DNA of 64,000 nucleotides from Eunapius fragilis (GCA_963681505.1 OY811993.1:2801363-2865362); one strand, 5' to 3'; shown: positions 35,390-47,638, counted from the stretch's first letter. Numbers and translations: made by a program. Notes: generated by a model not told the origin, from the letters alone.

Positions 35390-38300
35390 TTATAAAGTGT
35401 TTGATGAGTTGCTGCAGTGGGCGGAGCTCCTGTACTCTGCCCTGGAGCTCCTGTATTCAAAGCGCATGCAGATCAGACCGACGATCAGGATCACCACAGA
35501 AACTAGCAGAACAGGGGACCGCAAAAGCAGCAGCTTCGCTCTTGACTTCTGTTGCCATGACATGTCTACCTGGTCACCTGAGGTGTCTACCGTAACATTT
35601 TCTGACACCAAACTATACTTGGTAGCTAGGGACCAAAGACGTGAGCATAATCAACTGATGACCTACAGAAATATTTGCGCTACCTTTGTCATCATCGCCT
35701 CCATCACTTAGTAATTCTTCATTGTCAACGTGCAGCTCAAACACGTCACTAGGGTGACGTGCTTTGGAGCTGGCCACTGCCTGTGGAGATGGCAGCGTTG
35801 TAAAGAGAACTAGGACATCTTCAGATGCACTGCATTACCTTGGCTGCTTCCTTATCCCAGTTAGTGCACACCAGTATGATGATAAACGCAACAGTCTGCG
35901 GAGGAACATGCAAGGGTGCACTCAATCCACACATTAGCCGCTTTAAATAAAGAAAATTCATGCAACTACATGTACTATGTGGTTAGAGGCTTTTAGAGTA
36001 ATTTAGAAAAATATATATATTTTCGGATGGGCCTGATGATCCAAAAAGTATATTTTACCTCAATATTTTTCTGTATGAAATCATTACTCTAAAATACTTC
36101 CCCGCATACATGTCAGCTTCAAACCAAAATAGCTAGCTCGCAACATACGATAGCCACATATGCAGCAAGCCGCTATTTCATACTCCCTTGCACCATCCAT
36201 TGTCTTTGATATAGATCATTTTCGGATATGGAATATTCTGCAGCTTTTCACCCTTATGGATTTATTACATGTATATATTTATAGCATCCACATCAAATTG
36301 TTATATCTTCTGATCTGTAAACGCTATTGACTTTCTTTTTTCAATACTAAACTATTTCACTTCAAATTCGGTGTGTTTTTCTGTTCGTTAATCTGTTCGT
36401 GTCAATCGTGTAGAATATTCCATATCTATGATATTATGATACCTGAAATTAAATCCATTAAAAAATACATCATCCAGAATTTTCCTCAGCTTAAACTTTC
36501 CCAAATTACTGTACTCTAGAACGATAAATTTTCAAATACAGTGTTTTAATATCCAAAGCAATCGATTATCTATTAATTGGTGGGTGTTTGCAATTTAATC
36601 ATCTGCTGTGTATTGGGCTGGGGCATAATGCATTCAACCCCATACATTATTAAGTTCCACTTGATTTAATCTATTATCACTGGACGTTAGGTACACCCCC
36701 CTGTTAGGTACACCCCCCTGTTAGGTACACCCCCCCTGTTAGGTACACCCCCCTGTTAGGTATATATGTGACCTAACAGCATTCGAAGTATTACTGTTAT
36801 AAAGCCACAAGGATGAATCTAGTAACACATGCATAAAAAGTATTAAAATGGGTTGATCCTTAACTGAACATAAGCTGGTTTGTCAAAACCTTAATTATCA
36901 GAAAGTTGGTAACCTAAATAGGTTTACCTTCAAAAAAATTAATTTAAAAAAATCCCCATTTGATTGCTCTCTGCACTAGCACTTATAAGTGTTCATCAAC
37001 ACCAATCTGTTTTTTAATCAGAACTCAAAGACCACCATAAAGGCACTTTCACTAAGGCTTCCCCCACAAACCACTCCTCTCCCCACACCCCTCCCACAAA
37101 CCCCTCCTCTACCCAATCACCCTGCCCACAACCACCCCTCCCCATACATCACCTCTCCTCACATACACACATACCAATCCCTCTCCACACACCACCCCTC
37201 CCCTCCTCACAAACCACACCACCCCTCCACACACCACCCCCTTCCCACACCCCACTCCTCATACACCACCCCTTCCTCACAAACCACACCCTCCCTACAT
37301 ATCACTCCTCCCCACACCAGCACCTTACCTCCACAAAGGCGCCACAGAAGAGACCAATCCACAACCCTTCAGTACCGGTACACTTCACCAATGCCAAGGT
37401 TATTCCAATGGGCAGGCCAATGCAATAGAAGGATATGAAGTTCACGACAGCTCCAATGAAATGCCGTCCTGACCCACGAAGGACCCCACCCAGAGCACCC
37501 TGGGGAGGAGGGGGGAAGGAGAGGAGGAGAAGGAGGAGGAGGAGGAGGAGGAGGAGGTGGAGAAGGAGGAAGAGCAGGAGGAGGAGGAGGAGAAGGAGGA
37601 GGAGGAGGAGGAGGAGGAGGAGGAGAGAGAAGGTGAAGTGCAATAGTACATGCCTATGCTGAGACAGATTTTATCTCCGTATAGCATGGCAACAGTTGTA
37701 ATCTTTTAAAATTTGATATGCTGTGTACCAAACTACATGTAATGGAAAAGCCCTCACATTTTAGCATTGACAAAAATATATAGCACACCCCTCTCCCTTA
37801 TACCACACCCCTCCCCCTTACACCACACCCCTCCCCTTTATACCACACCCCTCTCCCTTATACCACACCCCTCTCCCTTATATCACACCCCTCCCCTTTA
37901 TACCACACCCCTCTCCCTTATACCACACCCCTCTCCCCTTATATCACACCCCTCCCCTTTATACCACACCCCTCTCCCTTATACCACACCCCTCTCCCTT
38001 ATATCACACCCCTCTCCCTTATACCACACCCATCTCTCTTATACCACACCCATCTCTCTTATACCACACCCATCTCCCTTATACTCTCTCCCTCACCAGA
38101 GGTATGACATGCACTATGACCTGACATGTAGTGGTATGATGGATCACATGACCTGACATGTAGTGGTATGATGGATCACATGACATGCATGCCTTACAAT
38201 TATGTAACACTTTAACAAAGTAGTGTAGCCTCTATTACAAGTAAAGCCATTCAAATTGAAACAGAATATAAGGTGTTTGTTGTTTGATACATTCACTGAA

Positions 38301-40635
38301 TGGATGGGTGAGCAGGCTAAATGGATGGGTGAGCAGGCTAAGGTGAACAAGCTAAATGTTTCAAACTTACATGCAGTAACCTGGCCCACAAAGGGTTAAC
38401 CGTGGTGAAATAGAAATAACCCCGGTATGCGTCTGGCCCACAAAGGGTTAACCGTGGTGACATAACCCTGGTATGCGTCTGGCCCACAAAGGGTTAACAG
38501 TGGTGACATAAACTGGTGACTAACCTGGCCCACAAAGGGTTAACAGTGATGACATAACCTGGTGACTACCTGGCCCACAAAGGGTTAACAGTGGTGACAT
38601 AAACTGGTGACTAACCTGGCCCACAAAGGGTTAACAGTGGTGACATAACCTGGTGACTAACCTGGCCCACAAAGGGTTAACAGTGGTGACATAACCTGGT
38701 GACTAACCTGGCCCACAAAGGGTTAACAGTGATGACATAACCTGGTGACTAACCTGGCCCACAAAGGGTTAACAGTGGTGACATAACCTGGTGACTAACC
38801 TGGCCCACAAAGGGTTAACAGTGGTGACATAACCCTGGTGACTAACCTGCAGGTGGTCACAGACGAGGAAAGGAGAGAGTATGTTGATCACTTTGGCCAT
38901 TCCATCAATGACCGCCCTAAAAACATCAATGTATGTATGTATGCATGTATGTATGTGTATGTGTGTGTGTGGGTGTGTGTGTGCATGTGTGTGTGTGTGG
39001 GCATATGTGTGTGGGCGTGTATATGTGTATGTGGGTGTGTGCAGTTCTAACACATACAGTACCACATGCTAACAAATAAGAGCTGTGGATAGTCCCCAGA
39101 CCATCAGTTGGCCTGCACCACATGCTAACAAATAAGAGCTGTGGATAGTCCCCAGACCATCAGTTGGCCTGCACCACATGCTAACAAAATAAGAGCTGTG
39201 GATAGTCCCCAGACCATCAGATGGCCTGCTAACAAATAAGAGCTGTGGATAGTCCCCAGACCATCAGTTGGCCTGCAAAGATATATATATAAATGTTTTT
39301 GTCGGTTGAACGTAGTGAATTAGATGGAAACTATGCTTTCTCCGGAAGTGGGTTAAGTGATTCCATGTGTGGGGGGTATATGAAGTGGTTCCACATGGGG
39401 GGAGGGGGGAGGGGTATATGTAGTAGTTCCATGTGGGGGGAGGGGGGAGGGGTATATGTAGTGGCTCCACGTGGGGGGAGGGGTATATGTAGTGGTTCCA
39501 CGTGGGGGGAGGGGTATATGTAGTGGTTCCACGTGGGAGGAGGGGGGAGGGGCAGTGATGGTAATGCACAGTGGCTACAAACTTTTTTTCATGTTTATGT
39601 TATACTGTATGTTGTCAGTCTGTGCACCAGTTTATCATCTGTTGATTGTTTCTTTCCTTGACACAGGACAGGTGATGGACAAGGCAGTCTCAAGAATTGT
39701 TCAGTTTGTTGTACTTTTTTTTTGTGGAGGGATGTCTGAGCAGTGCTAGGTAGGGTTTTTTTTCCCCCACTACAGGTTTGCCACAGGGGTTTTTTTAGTG
39801 AGGAGGTGTGGACACATCCCTCTAAATATAGGTTCTATTTATTGCCCCCCTGCTCAGTCCCGTTAGTTTGATTTTTTTTTTGTGATTTTAGACATTTCAG
39901 TCGTCAGTTGTATGTTATAAAGTTCTATGATGTAGCCATGTACTCTGTGATATGTGGTCATGGCATTTGTATACATGTAAGGGGTGCGTGAGGAGGGGGC
40001 AACCACTGACCCCAATGTATACATGTAAGGGGTGGGTGAGGAGGGGGCAACCACTGACCCCAATGTATACATGTAAGGGGTGCGTGAGGAGGGGGCAACC
40101 ACTGACCCCAATGTCCCATCCTGTTTTCTGTCTTACCAAACAAGGGGAATACCCACTTTTCAATAAACATTCATAATAATAATAATAATAATAATAAATG
40201 CATCAGTGCTGTACACAGATGAATGCCAGCCAGTGATCTACATGATTGTACACACACATGCTGGCTTACCGCTCTTCAGAAAACACCTGACCAATCACAT
40301 GCTTCACGCCTTGCAGCACTGCCCCAAATATAATAGACTCCACCACTAATAGCAGGGATACAGAGAAAGTGCATGCATACCAGTAGGGGGGAGGGGCTGA
40401 CTAAAATGCCAACAGATGACTCACATGTGATGATGAGCACTAAATAGAAGATCCTCTTGGCATGGCTACCTCTGCCAGCACCAAGCTCTTGGCCAACACG
40501 AATGCTTCCTGTTATGCCGATGGCCAGTGCAGTCTGATACAAGCAGTGGCATATCCAGGATTTATAAACACACACACACATACACACACATACACATGCA
40601 CACACACATACACACACATGCACACACACAACACA

Positions 40636-40671
<36 letters not shown>

Positions 40672-42121
40672 ACCAAGAAGAGGATGGCATTGATGTTAAG
40701 GATGTTGAGGTGTATGGTCTGCTGGGTCCTGCTGACGGTCCCCAGGACAAACCCTCCAATCTCGTAGCTCCACCACTCCAGCCCAATCATGAGGACTCCC
40801 GGGATGGCCAGCTTGATAAAGGGCCACCAGTCCTCCAGGGCTTCCCAGCTCCACCCACCCCACGTCTGCTTGTGGAGCCTGCAGCCAAACATGTACAGCA
40901 AGACGAGCACAGGGGAAATCCCCTGGCTGATCGTCATGGAAATGATGGCCCCCCTGTGTTGAGAGCACGCACAGTGTGCAATTTAAAAAAAAAAATCCTG
41001 CTCCTGAAGCAGTCAGATGACTTGGCTTACAGGAATCCTTCCTTTGCACCAATCAGCAAGCCGGCATGGAGGACAATGTTGAGCACGTTGGAGGCCAGCC
41101 CCACCAGTATGAATACCAAGATGATGCTCTAGTGTGTGAGCAAGGTGTATATGGAAGGCCAAATGATCCCACACACCCCTCCCTCCCCCCCCCCCCCAGA
41201 CCACAAAGTCCCTCTTCATCTTCCCTTCCCCCCTCCCCTCCACCTCCAAACCTGAGACTGGAGGTACTTAGCGAGAAGGATGACCAGGAATATGCTCTAC
41301 AAATGGTAGGGAGAGTTTGATCATTTTAGGAATTGCAAAACGAGAGGACATTAAAATATATAGTGAACACTTTTTTTCAGTGGTACCGGAAGTGCTAGGC
41401 AGAATATCCTCAGGTACTGAGCCGTCAGTCTGCAAGGAAGTGGGAGGGGAGTGGGGTGTTGTTACCATGGCAGCCATAAGGTGATTACGGCACTAGCCTG
41501 ACAACAGCGGGGTCCTGCTGTAGGAGTGTGAGGATGGACTGCATGTTGAGCCAGAGGGCAAAGATTGGGAGGATGAGGATCCCTATGATGATTAACCCTG
41601 AAAGGGGGGAGGAAGTGAAGATGGAGGAGTGGGGGAGGAAGGAAGAGGGAGAGAGGGAGGAGGGAGGGAGGGAGGAGGGAGGGAGGAAGGAAGGAGGGAG
41701 GGAGGAGGGAGAAGGGATGGAGGGAGAAGGGATGGAGGGAGAAGGGATGGAGGGATGGGAGGAGGGACGGAGGAGGGAGGGAGGAGGGAGGAAGAGGGGA
41801 GGAGGGAGGGAGGAATGGAGAGGGAGAGGGTGAAGAAGGTAGGTGAATAAGAGGTGTATTCCCACCTCGCTGGAAGATGACACCAACTTTCTTGTAATTC
41901 TTGCTCCCAAATGCCTTAGGGTATGGCACAAAGGGGAAAACATTTACATGAAAAGGCCCTTGGCAACATCACTATCAAAAGGTCTCTCACCTGGGAGCAG
42001 TGAGTGTCCACAGCTGTACCAAGTCCATAGATGATTGATATCCCAGTTATGTTGATGATCTGTGAAGAGGAAAGGAGGAAAGGAACAGGAAGAGCACAAT
42101 GCTGACGGAATGGAGGCCTGT

Positions 42122-42170
<49 letters not shown>

Positions 42171-43301
42171 AGCCCAAGGCACAACACGATATGGTGGGTG
42201 GAGCCCAAGGCACAACACGATATGGTGGGTGGAGCCCAAAGCATGGCATGATGCACACTGCTGGTAACACATGTTTACCACTGCAAAATAACCGCTGGTA
42301 ATATGGGTACATGACAACATTGCTTCATTACATGGTTAATTGTTTAATAAATAGCTCAAATAAGGGTTGGATGCCAAAATTGTAGCTTTAAGCACTTTGC
42401 CTACCCCCCCCCCTCTACCCCACCTCCCCCCTATGCATTCCTTTGATGTGACCTTTTGGTATCCTAGAGCTGAGTAGTGGTGGAAGGTTAGATAAACATG
42501 GGATCAACGTGCAAGGATTCAAGGTTGCATATATATGTCTAGGTGATGGGTGGGGGACGTATGGTGGGTGGAGCCCAAGGGAGGTGGGTGGAGCCCAAGG
42601 GAGGAGGGTGGAGCCCAAGGGAGGTGGATGGAGCCCAAGGGAGGAGGGTGGAGCCCAAGGAAGGAGGGTGGAGCCCAAGGGAGGTGGGTGGAGCCCAAGG
42701 GAGGTGGGTGGAGCCCAAGGGAGGAGGGTGGAGCCCAAGGAAGGTGGATGGAGCCCAAGGGAGGAGGGTGGAGCCCAAGGGAGGAGGGTGGAGCCCAAGG
42801 GAGGTGGGTGGAGCCCAAGGGAGGTGGGTGGAGCCCAAGGGAGGTGGGTGGAGCCCAAGGGAGGAGGGTGGAGCCCAAGGGAGGAGGGTGGAGCCCAAGG
42901 GAGGTGGGTGGAGTCCAAGGGAGGTGGGTGGAGCCCAAGGGAGGTGGGTGGAGCCCAAGGGAGGTGGGTGGAGCTCAAGGGAGGTGGGTAACATCTTGAT
43001 ACGAGGAACTGGTCCCTGACCTCACCATGAGGCAAGATGGCTGACCCTAGGGAACTTACTGAAATTGCAAGGGCTGTAGAAACAACGAGGAAAGCAAACA
43101 TGTCTGACCTGTTTGAATCAACAACACTTCATACCTGCTGCGTCATTGAATTTCACTAGGTCGTCAGGTTGTGTGATGTTCCTTGGGTGAAATGTAGAGT
43201 TGTTGTTCCTAACATAATGACCCACAAAAGCTAAGGATTCCAAAAATATGACTTGTGTGAGCAGTAGTGTTATGTACTGAGAGGGTGTGAGTGTGCATAT
43301 A

Positions 43302-43393
<92 letters not shown>

Positions 43394-43513
43394 AGGGTAA
43401 AACACAATGAAGATACAAAGACTCATCAGCCTCACAATAGGAATGACTATTCTGAACTCAAAAAGTTCTGCTTTAAGCCAATCCCAAGTGCATGAATGAT
43501 TCTTTGACGGCAT
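35390..43513 (-). CDS. SLC47/MATE-type multidrug antiporter, right copy, complete (577 aa)
   Basis: Exons: 43513-43436, 43276-43135, 43073-43060, 42059-41991, 41914-41866, 41597-41498, 41429-41387, 41296-41252, 41128-41031, 40953-40674, 40533-40425, 40345-40270, 38916-38847, 37499-37329, 35895-35839, 35780-35684, 35625-35390. They sum to 1,734 nt, an exact frame, close to the ~570 residues of human MATE1. Motifs in order: FVGHYV (end of helix 1), NITGISIIYGLGTAVDT, FGSKNYKKVGVIFQR, LEWWSYE (Glu272, Glu277), SIRVGQELGAG, GALGGVLRGSG, LPIGITLALV, and an extra C-terminal helix. The predicted role is plasma or vesicle membrane organic cation/H+ exchange. The position of MATE1 Glu300 appears to be Asn. 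Oddities: a 14-nt microexon (43073-43060) and a probable GC donor after 41498. The start is the first ATG before a MATE-like amphipathic stretch and could be wrong. Confidence 0.85.
36690..36762. repeat. 17/18-bp tandem repeat
   Basis: Four copies of GTTAGGTACACCCCCCTG in an intron of the right MATE gene. Confidence 0.85.
37500..37626. repeat. (GGA)n purine tract at an acceptor
   Basis: GGA/GAA repeats that form, on the minus strand, the polypyrimidine tract of the acceptor of MATE exon 37499-37329. Confidence 0.9.
37780..38090. repeat. ~20-bp minisatellite
   Basis: About 15 copies of TATACCACACCCCTCTCCCT with minor variants in a MATE intron. Confidence 0.93.
38378..38846. repeat. 46-bp minisatellite, right-gene copy
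   Basis: About 10 copies of the reverse complement of the 46-bp unit at 31031-31620 (AACCTGGCCCACAAAGGGTT core). On the minus strand it begins at the donor of exon 38916-38847 (CTGCAG|GTTAGT), as in the left gene. Confidence 0.92.
39060..39276. repeat. 56-bp tandem repeat
   Basis: Four copies, one shortened, of a unit containing GCTAACAAATAAGAGCTGTG and CCAGACCATCAGTTGGCCTG. Confidence 0.92.
39365..39555. repeat. G-rich ~33-bp minisatellite
   Basis: Five or six copies of GTATATGTAGTGGTTCCACG plus a G tract, in a MATE intron. Confidence 0.9.
39968..40112. repeat. ~50-bp tandem repeat
   Basis: Three copies of a unit with GTATACATGTAAGGGGTG and GAGGGGGCAACCACTGACCC. Open frames in it are repeat artefacts. 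Confidence 0.92.
40566..40670. repeat. (CA)n microsatellite at a MATE donor
   Basis: CA run next to the donor of exon 40953-40674; homologous in position to the GT run at 29783. Confidence 0.95.
41605..41840. repeat. Purine-rich GGGA minisatellite
   Basis: GGAGGGAGG and GAAGGGATGGAGGGA repeats between MATE exons 41914-41866 and 41597-41498. On the coding strand this is a pyrimidine tract before the acceptor. Confidence 0.92.
42125..42245. repeat. (GT)n plus 31-bp repeats
   Basis: GT run followed by three copies of GGAGCCCAAGGCACAACACG-type units. They share GGAGCCCAAGG with the array at 42560. Confidence 0.9.
42560..42990. repeat. 20-bp minisatellite, about 21 copies
   Basis: Highly regular GAGGTGGGTGGAGCCCAAGG units with GAGGAGGG variants, in the intron between MATE exons 43073-43060 and 42059-41991. 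It is open in all six frames over much of its length because of composition, not coding. Confidence 0.95.
43303..43391. repeat. (GT)n microsatellite
   Basis: Uninterrupted GT run in the first intron of the right MATE gene. Confidence 0.97.
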
Positions 43514-43581
43514 GGTTGCTCTAGTGGGAGGAAGAATTAATTAAGACTTAAGAGTGATCGAGGAAAGAGAGAGAGAGAGAG

Positions 43582-43582
<1 letters not shown>

Positions 43583-43638
<56 letters not shown>

Positions 43639-43660
43639 CGCGCGCCCGCGCGTGTGTGTG
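43583..43660. repeat. (GT)n(GC)n microsatellite upstream of the right MATE gene
   Basis: GA, GT and then GC alternating purine-pyrimidine runs about 70-150 bp upstream of the start codon. They could adopt Z-DNA; a regulatory role is speculation. Confidence 0.9.
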
Positions 43661-44011
43661 TGAGATCTGCATCAGATCTCTCTACGCTCACACATGACCC
43701 GACGCCTCACATAACGAGAATGGCTGCTGCACAAGCCGCTACAAATATCATGGTCCGGTCTAAGCCGATGCAGAGATAATATCATCTTTGTATACTAATA
43801 TGCAAATCGGCAAAGTCGCGGAAGCCTCATGCAATCTCGTTACAAATAGAACACAAGTGTGTATCACCATTTGGCTTACCAGGCTCAGTCAGAGATAATA
43901 TATTATCTCTGACCATAGATATTATCTCTGATATTATGGATTGGAAACCCAGCAATGAATGTCATTAGTTAGTTTCGCCGGAAGTAGTCGTTAGTTATGG
44001 CTAGCTGTTTA

Positions 44012-44171
44012 GGGGCCGTCCACAAATGACGTCACGCAAAAATGGCGGAATTTGACCCCTCCCCCCCCCCGTCACATTTTGTCGCATACTGATGTATGCT
44101 TAATGTATACATCGTTACACTGGCTGATACCCTCCCTCCCCTTCAGCGTGACGTAATTTATGAACGGCCCC
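44012..44171. mobile_element. Harbinger-like MITE, 160 bp
   Basis: The ends GGGGCCGTCCACAAATGACG and, inverted, GGGGCCGTTCATAAATTACG are inverted repeats of about 27 bp. TTA lies outside both ends (44009-44011, 44172-44174). A TWA 3-bp duplication with GGG-starting ends fits PIF/Harbinger. It is non-coding. Confidence 0.75.
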
Positions 44172-44204
44172 TTATGAGCATGATAAAAGTCTGTTACGAA
44201 TACA

Positions 44205-44820
44205 AGCTCATAGTACGACAAGCAGAAATATAAACGTCCCCATACACCACGATGTGTGAACTCCACTTTTCAGTCTTCTAATTCATAGGCGTGCATGTAA
44301 TAACGTGTTACAGTCCCACAAACAGCAGTGGGTATTACATAAAACACCCTACACGCTACGAGTTGCATGCTGCAGACATATGAAGGTTGGCAACCTAATA
44401 GCTTTCGTAGGGAAGTATCAGAAACTGCTTAGACGGTTCCTATGCGACTTACCGTACTCATGGTATAGTCCCACAAAGCCTTTAGCTGTGTATATAACAT
44501 GTTACGCAAATTTTTAAACACAAGCTCATACATGTACATAGCTCGACAAGCTAAATGATACACTTCACCATACACCACGATGTGTGCACTACACTTTTCA
44601 GTCTTTTAATCTTAAGACGTGCATATGAAAACGTGTTACAGTCGCACAAACAGCGGGCCTTATATAGCACCTAACACCATACACGCTAAGAACTGCACGC
44701 TACAGATACATATAGTTAGTCAACCTCATAGCTTTCGTAGTGAAGTATCAGAAACTGCTTAAATGGTTCCTAAGCGACTTACCGTACTCGCGGTACAGTC
44801 GCACAAAGCCTTCTAGCCGT
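44205..44820. repeat. ~315-bp tandem duplication
   Basis: Two diverged copies (44205-44495 and 44523-44815) share CCATACACCACGATGTGTG, CACTTTTCAGTCTT, ATAGCTTTCGTAG and CGACTTACCGTACTC. No gene is recognised. Confidence 0.8.
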
Positions 44821-45296
44821 CTATGAACGATGATCAGCGTTCAACCAGCGCGAACAATGAGTAGGGTTGTATAGAGTTGAAAACTAACCTATACGATCAC
44901 CTCCGACCAGTAAAACACACGTTAAGCACTCGAACAGGCACAAAAGCTTGGATAACAGTACGCCCACGCACATATAAATGTTGTACGAGTTGTAATGGTC
45001 ACGTGAGAGGTTTCCAATCCATCTATGCTTCAGCGGCGCGCCCCGAAAGTATACTATAATAATTCATACCATAAAGTGCAGTGGATCAGACACAGGTTTG
45101 GGGTCACCACAGGCCACAGTTGCCCCCACTTCAGCAGTTCTTGGCCGGGGGAACAGTGGTGTGTCAGGTATGGATGCCCCCCCCCCCTCCCATCGTTTGA
45201 GGAAGTCTGTTGTTTGCAGTGTGCCACAATTCGTCACATACCTCAAAAAGCCAGACCCTCATTTGCTTGAATCTTGTCTGACACATTGGGATCCAT

Positions 45297-46849
45297 ATGC
45301 ATATCCAACTCGGTTTGGTTATAAAACTATTCATGTTGCCAAAGTGTGTGTTACGAGCATCTCATCGAGGTGGCCGACGTCACAAGTCTCATTCCATTGA
45401 AGAGCTTTGCAGACAGTGGTCTGATGGTCACTTAGCTTCTCTATGGCAATATGCCTCTGATCATGCCAAGAAGTCCAACTCCAAACGTTAAGGAGCAAAC
45501 AAAGGAGTCAGATAGGAAAGCTCAGTCTGCAGTTTCTAAGGCTAGAGAAGGGTTATTGGGGAAGGCTTGCAAGGTCCTTATGTCTTCAGGTATTGCCCCC
45601 AACATTCCGGAGACATGGAATTTACTCCAGCAGAAATACCCTAAGGGCCCAATTCCTACCCTACCTGATATCACTTAACCTCCAGGGACCACTGCTCTGC
45701 CACCCGAGTTTAATATCATGTTAGTTCTTCATTCATCCCCCAGGGATACTGCTTGTGGCCCCTCTGGGCTGCGCATACAGCATCTGATTGATGCTGCTCA
45801 GCTGAGGTACACTTGCCTATTCTGTAGTTCCCTTAGAGCTGTTATCAATATCTTGGCAAGTGGCAAAGCTGCATTGCCAATATCCAGGTACCTGGCCAGT
45901 GGCTCACTCACAGCATTGATCAAGAATAAAAAGGATCTACCATTGGACATCCGCCCTATTGCTGTTGGGGGGGGCAATGAGAAGACTGACAGGAAAGTGT
46001 CTCTGTATCCTCTCGAAAGACAAAGCAGCTGAATTGTTTGGTCCATTTCAGCTTGGTGTGGCATGTCCTGCAGGAGCTGAAAAGATAATACATGGAGTGC
46101 GCAGATGTGTTCAAGATCACTGGAATGATGATGGCTTTAATTTGTGATGTGTAAAATTGACCTAACTAATGCCTTCTACATGGTATCTCACCAGGCACTC
46201 CTTGAGGAATGTGCTACTCACTTCCCTGAACTATTCCCTTGGGTTTCATGGTGCTATGGGCAGCACCCAACGTTATGGTACCCTATGGGGGTGTTAAGCT
46301 CTGAACTTGGAGTTCAACAAGGAGATCCCTTGGGTCCTCTGTTGTTCTCCTTGGTCCTACACAAGCTCATTCACACAGTCATTGAGGATACGGAATGCTC
46401 TCAACTTTTGTTGAATTCATGGTACCTGGATGATGGCGTTCTTTGAGGTACTAAGTCTGTAATATGTCGGGCTGTTACTCTTATTCAGAGGCTGGGTCCC
46501 ACCCTTGGTCTTTGTATCATCCCTGCCAAATGTGAACTGTTCTCTTGCACTGTCTTGTCAGACTTTCCCCAAGAAATGAAAGTGTCCCAAGAGCCAAACT
46601 TTGAAGTCCTTGGAGCCCCAATAGGTGATCCCATCTTTTGTGCAAAAGTTTTTAGCACAAAGGCGTGCTAAAGCTGCCAAGTTGCTATCCCATTTGGTTA
46701 CTGTGGGCTCATTGGACCCCCAAGTTGCACTCCTCCTCCTGCATCAGTGTGCAGGGTACTGTAAATTAGTTCATCTTGCCCGTTCAACTCCACCCTCACT
46801 TATGTCTGATGGGTTAGCATTGTTTGATGCTGATGTTAGACGTAGGTAG
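45297..46849 (+). pseudogene. Reverse transcriptase remnant of a retroelement
   Basis: Several plus-strand frames give one RT-like protein in pieces: an N-terminal region (45297-45678), DTACGPSGLRIQHLIDAA (from 45718), RRLTGKCLCILSKDKA (from 45959), KIDLTNAFYMVS then GVQQGDPLGPLLFSLVLH and the catalytic YLDDG box (46144-46446), then a C-terminal thumb-like part to 46849. Frameshifts near 45965, 46145 and 46650, and stops including TGA at 46444, make it inactive. It resembles orphan non-LTR-type RTs seen in invertebrates; I cannot name the clade. Confidence 0.75.
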
Positions 46850-47638
46850 CTGGCCCCTGCTCTGTTTGTGACATTTTATATGTTTTTGATGCAGTTTAAT
46901 TTGTAACTGTTCAGTTCAGGCTATGTTAGGCATTGTGCACAGCCGATGCTACACCAATGTGTTGTCATGAGGGCTGGGGAGGGTGTGAGGATATGAGCGA
47001 GGCAATAAGAAAGTGTTTGGGGGATGGGGCAATTGAGCCTTTTCAACCCTGTCCAAAAAGTAGCGACCCAGCTATGCAGACCTCTAGATGAGGTTACGTC
47101 AACCACCTGTTGCGAACGAACATATACAACATTTCCTCCATTGCCTATGAAAAACACTTCCCTGTTAATCATTTCAGCAAAAATTACCTTCTCTTTGACT
47201 ATCCCTCATTTATGACTGGATCATATTCTATGATGATCTGTGTGGCTCTGCATAGACAATGAAGTAAGAATACTACAAGGTGCTAGACCCCGCGTGTACC
47301 AATTAATCTCAATATGATTATTTATCAGCATAGACGAAAAGTGCACTGACAGTGTGAGTCCTCTTTCTTAGCATATGTTCTCTACGAGGACAATTTTGAG
47401 ATTGCCCAAGCAAACCTGGATCAATGGACAATCCTGGGATTGCTCAAATCAGCCCATGCTGTCATGCTTAACATATCCATCATTTGAACCAAAAGCTGTT
47501 TCATTGCTTGGCTAAGCAGCCATACTCTAATAATGACAAGATATACATAATCAATTTGTATAAAACATATGGTATCAATTTGTCACAACTGATGATCAGA
47601 GCTAATACAAACAACAAATGATGAATAACCTAGCTAGG
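46850..47638. other. Intergenic, nothing recognised
   Basis: Mixed-composition sequence between the RT remnant and the HECT stop codon, with only short frames. It should contain the 3' UTR of the HECT gene, but I see no AATAAA close to the stop on that strand. Confidence 0.45.

Noticed and set aside
37302-37438. Possible separate gene opposite the right MATE gene
   Set aside because: It is the antisense of the conserved MATE exon 37499-37329; the coding strand is clear from splice sites and homology.
42415-43101. Pro/Gly-rich collagen-like frames of up to 228 codons
   Set aside because: The 20-bp GAGGTGGGTGGAGCCCAAGG array is open in most frames because of composition. A real 14-nt MATE exon lies just outside it.
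43938-45020. 12-bp inverted repeat GGATTGGAAACC at 43938 and 45009 as transposon ends
   Set aside because: The match is short, with no target duplication or extension, and the interval contains an independent MITE and a tandem duplication.
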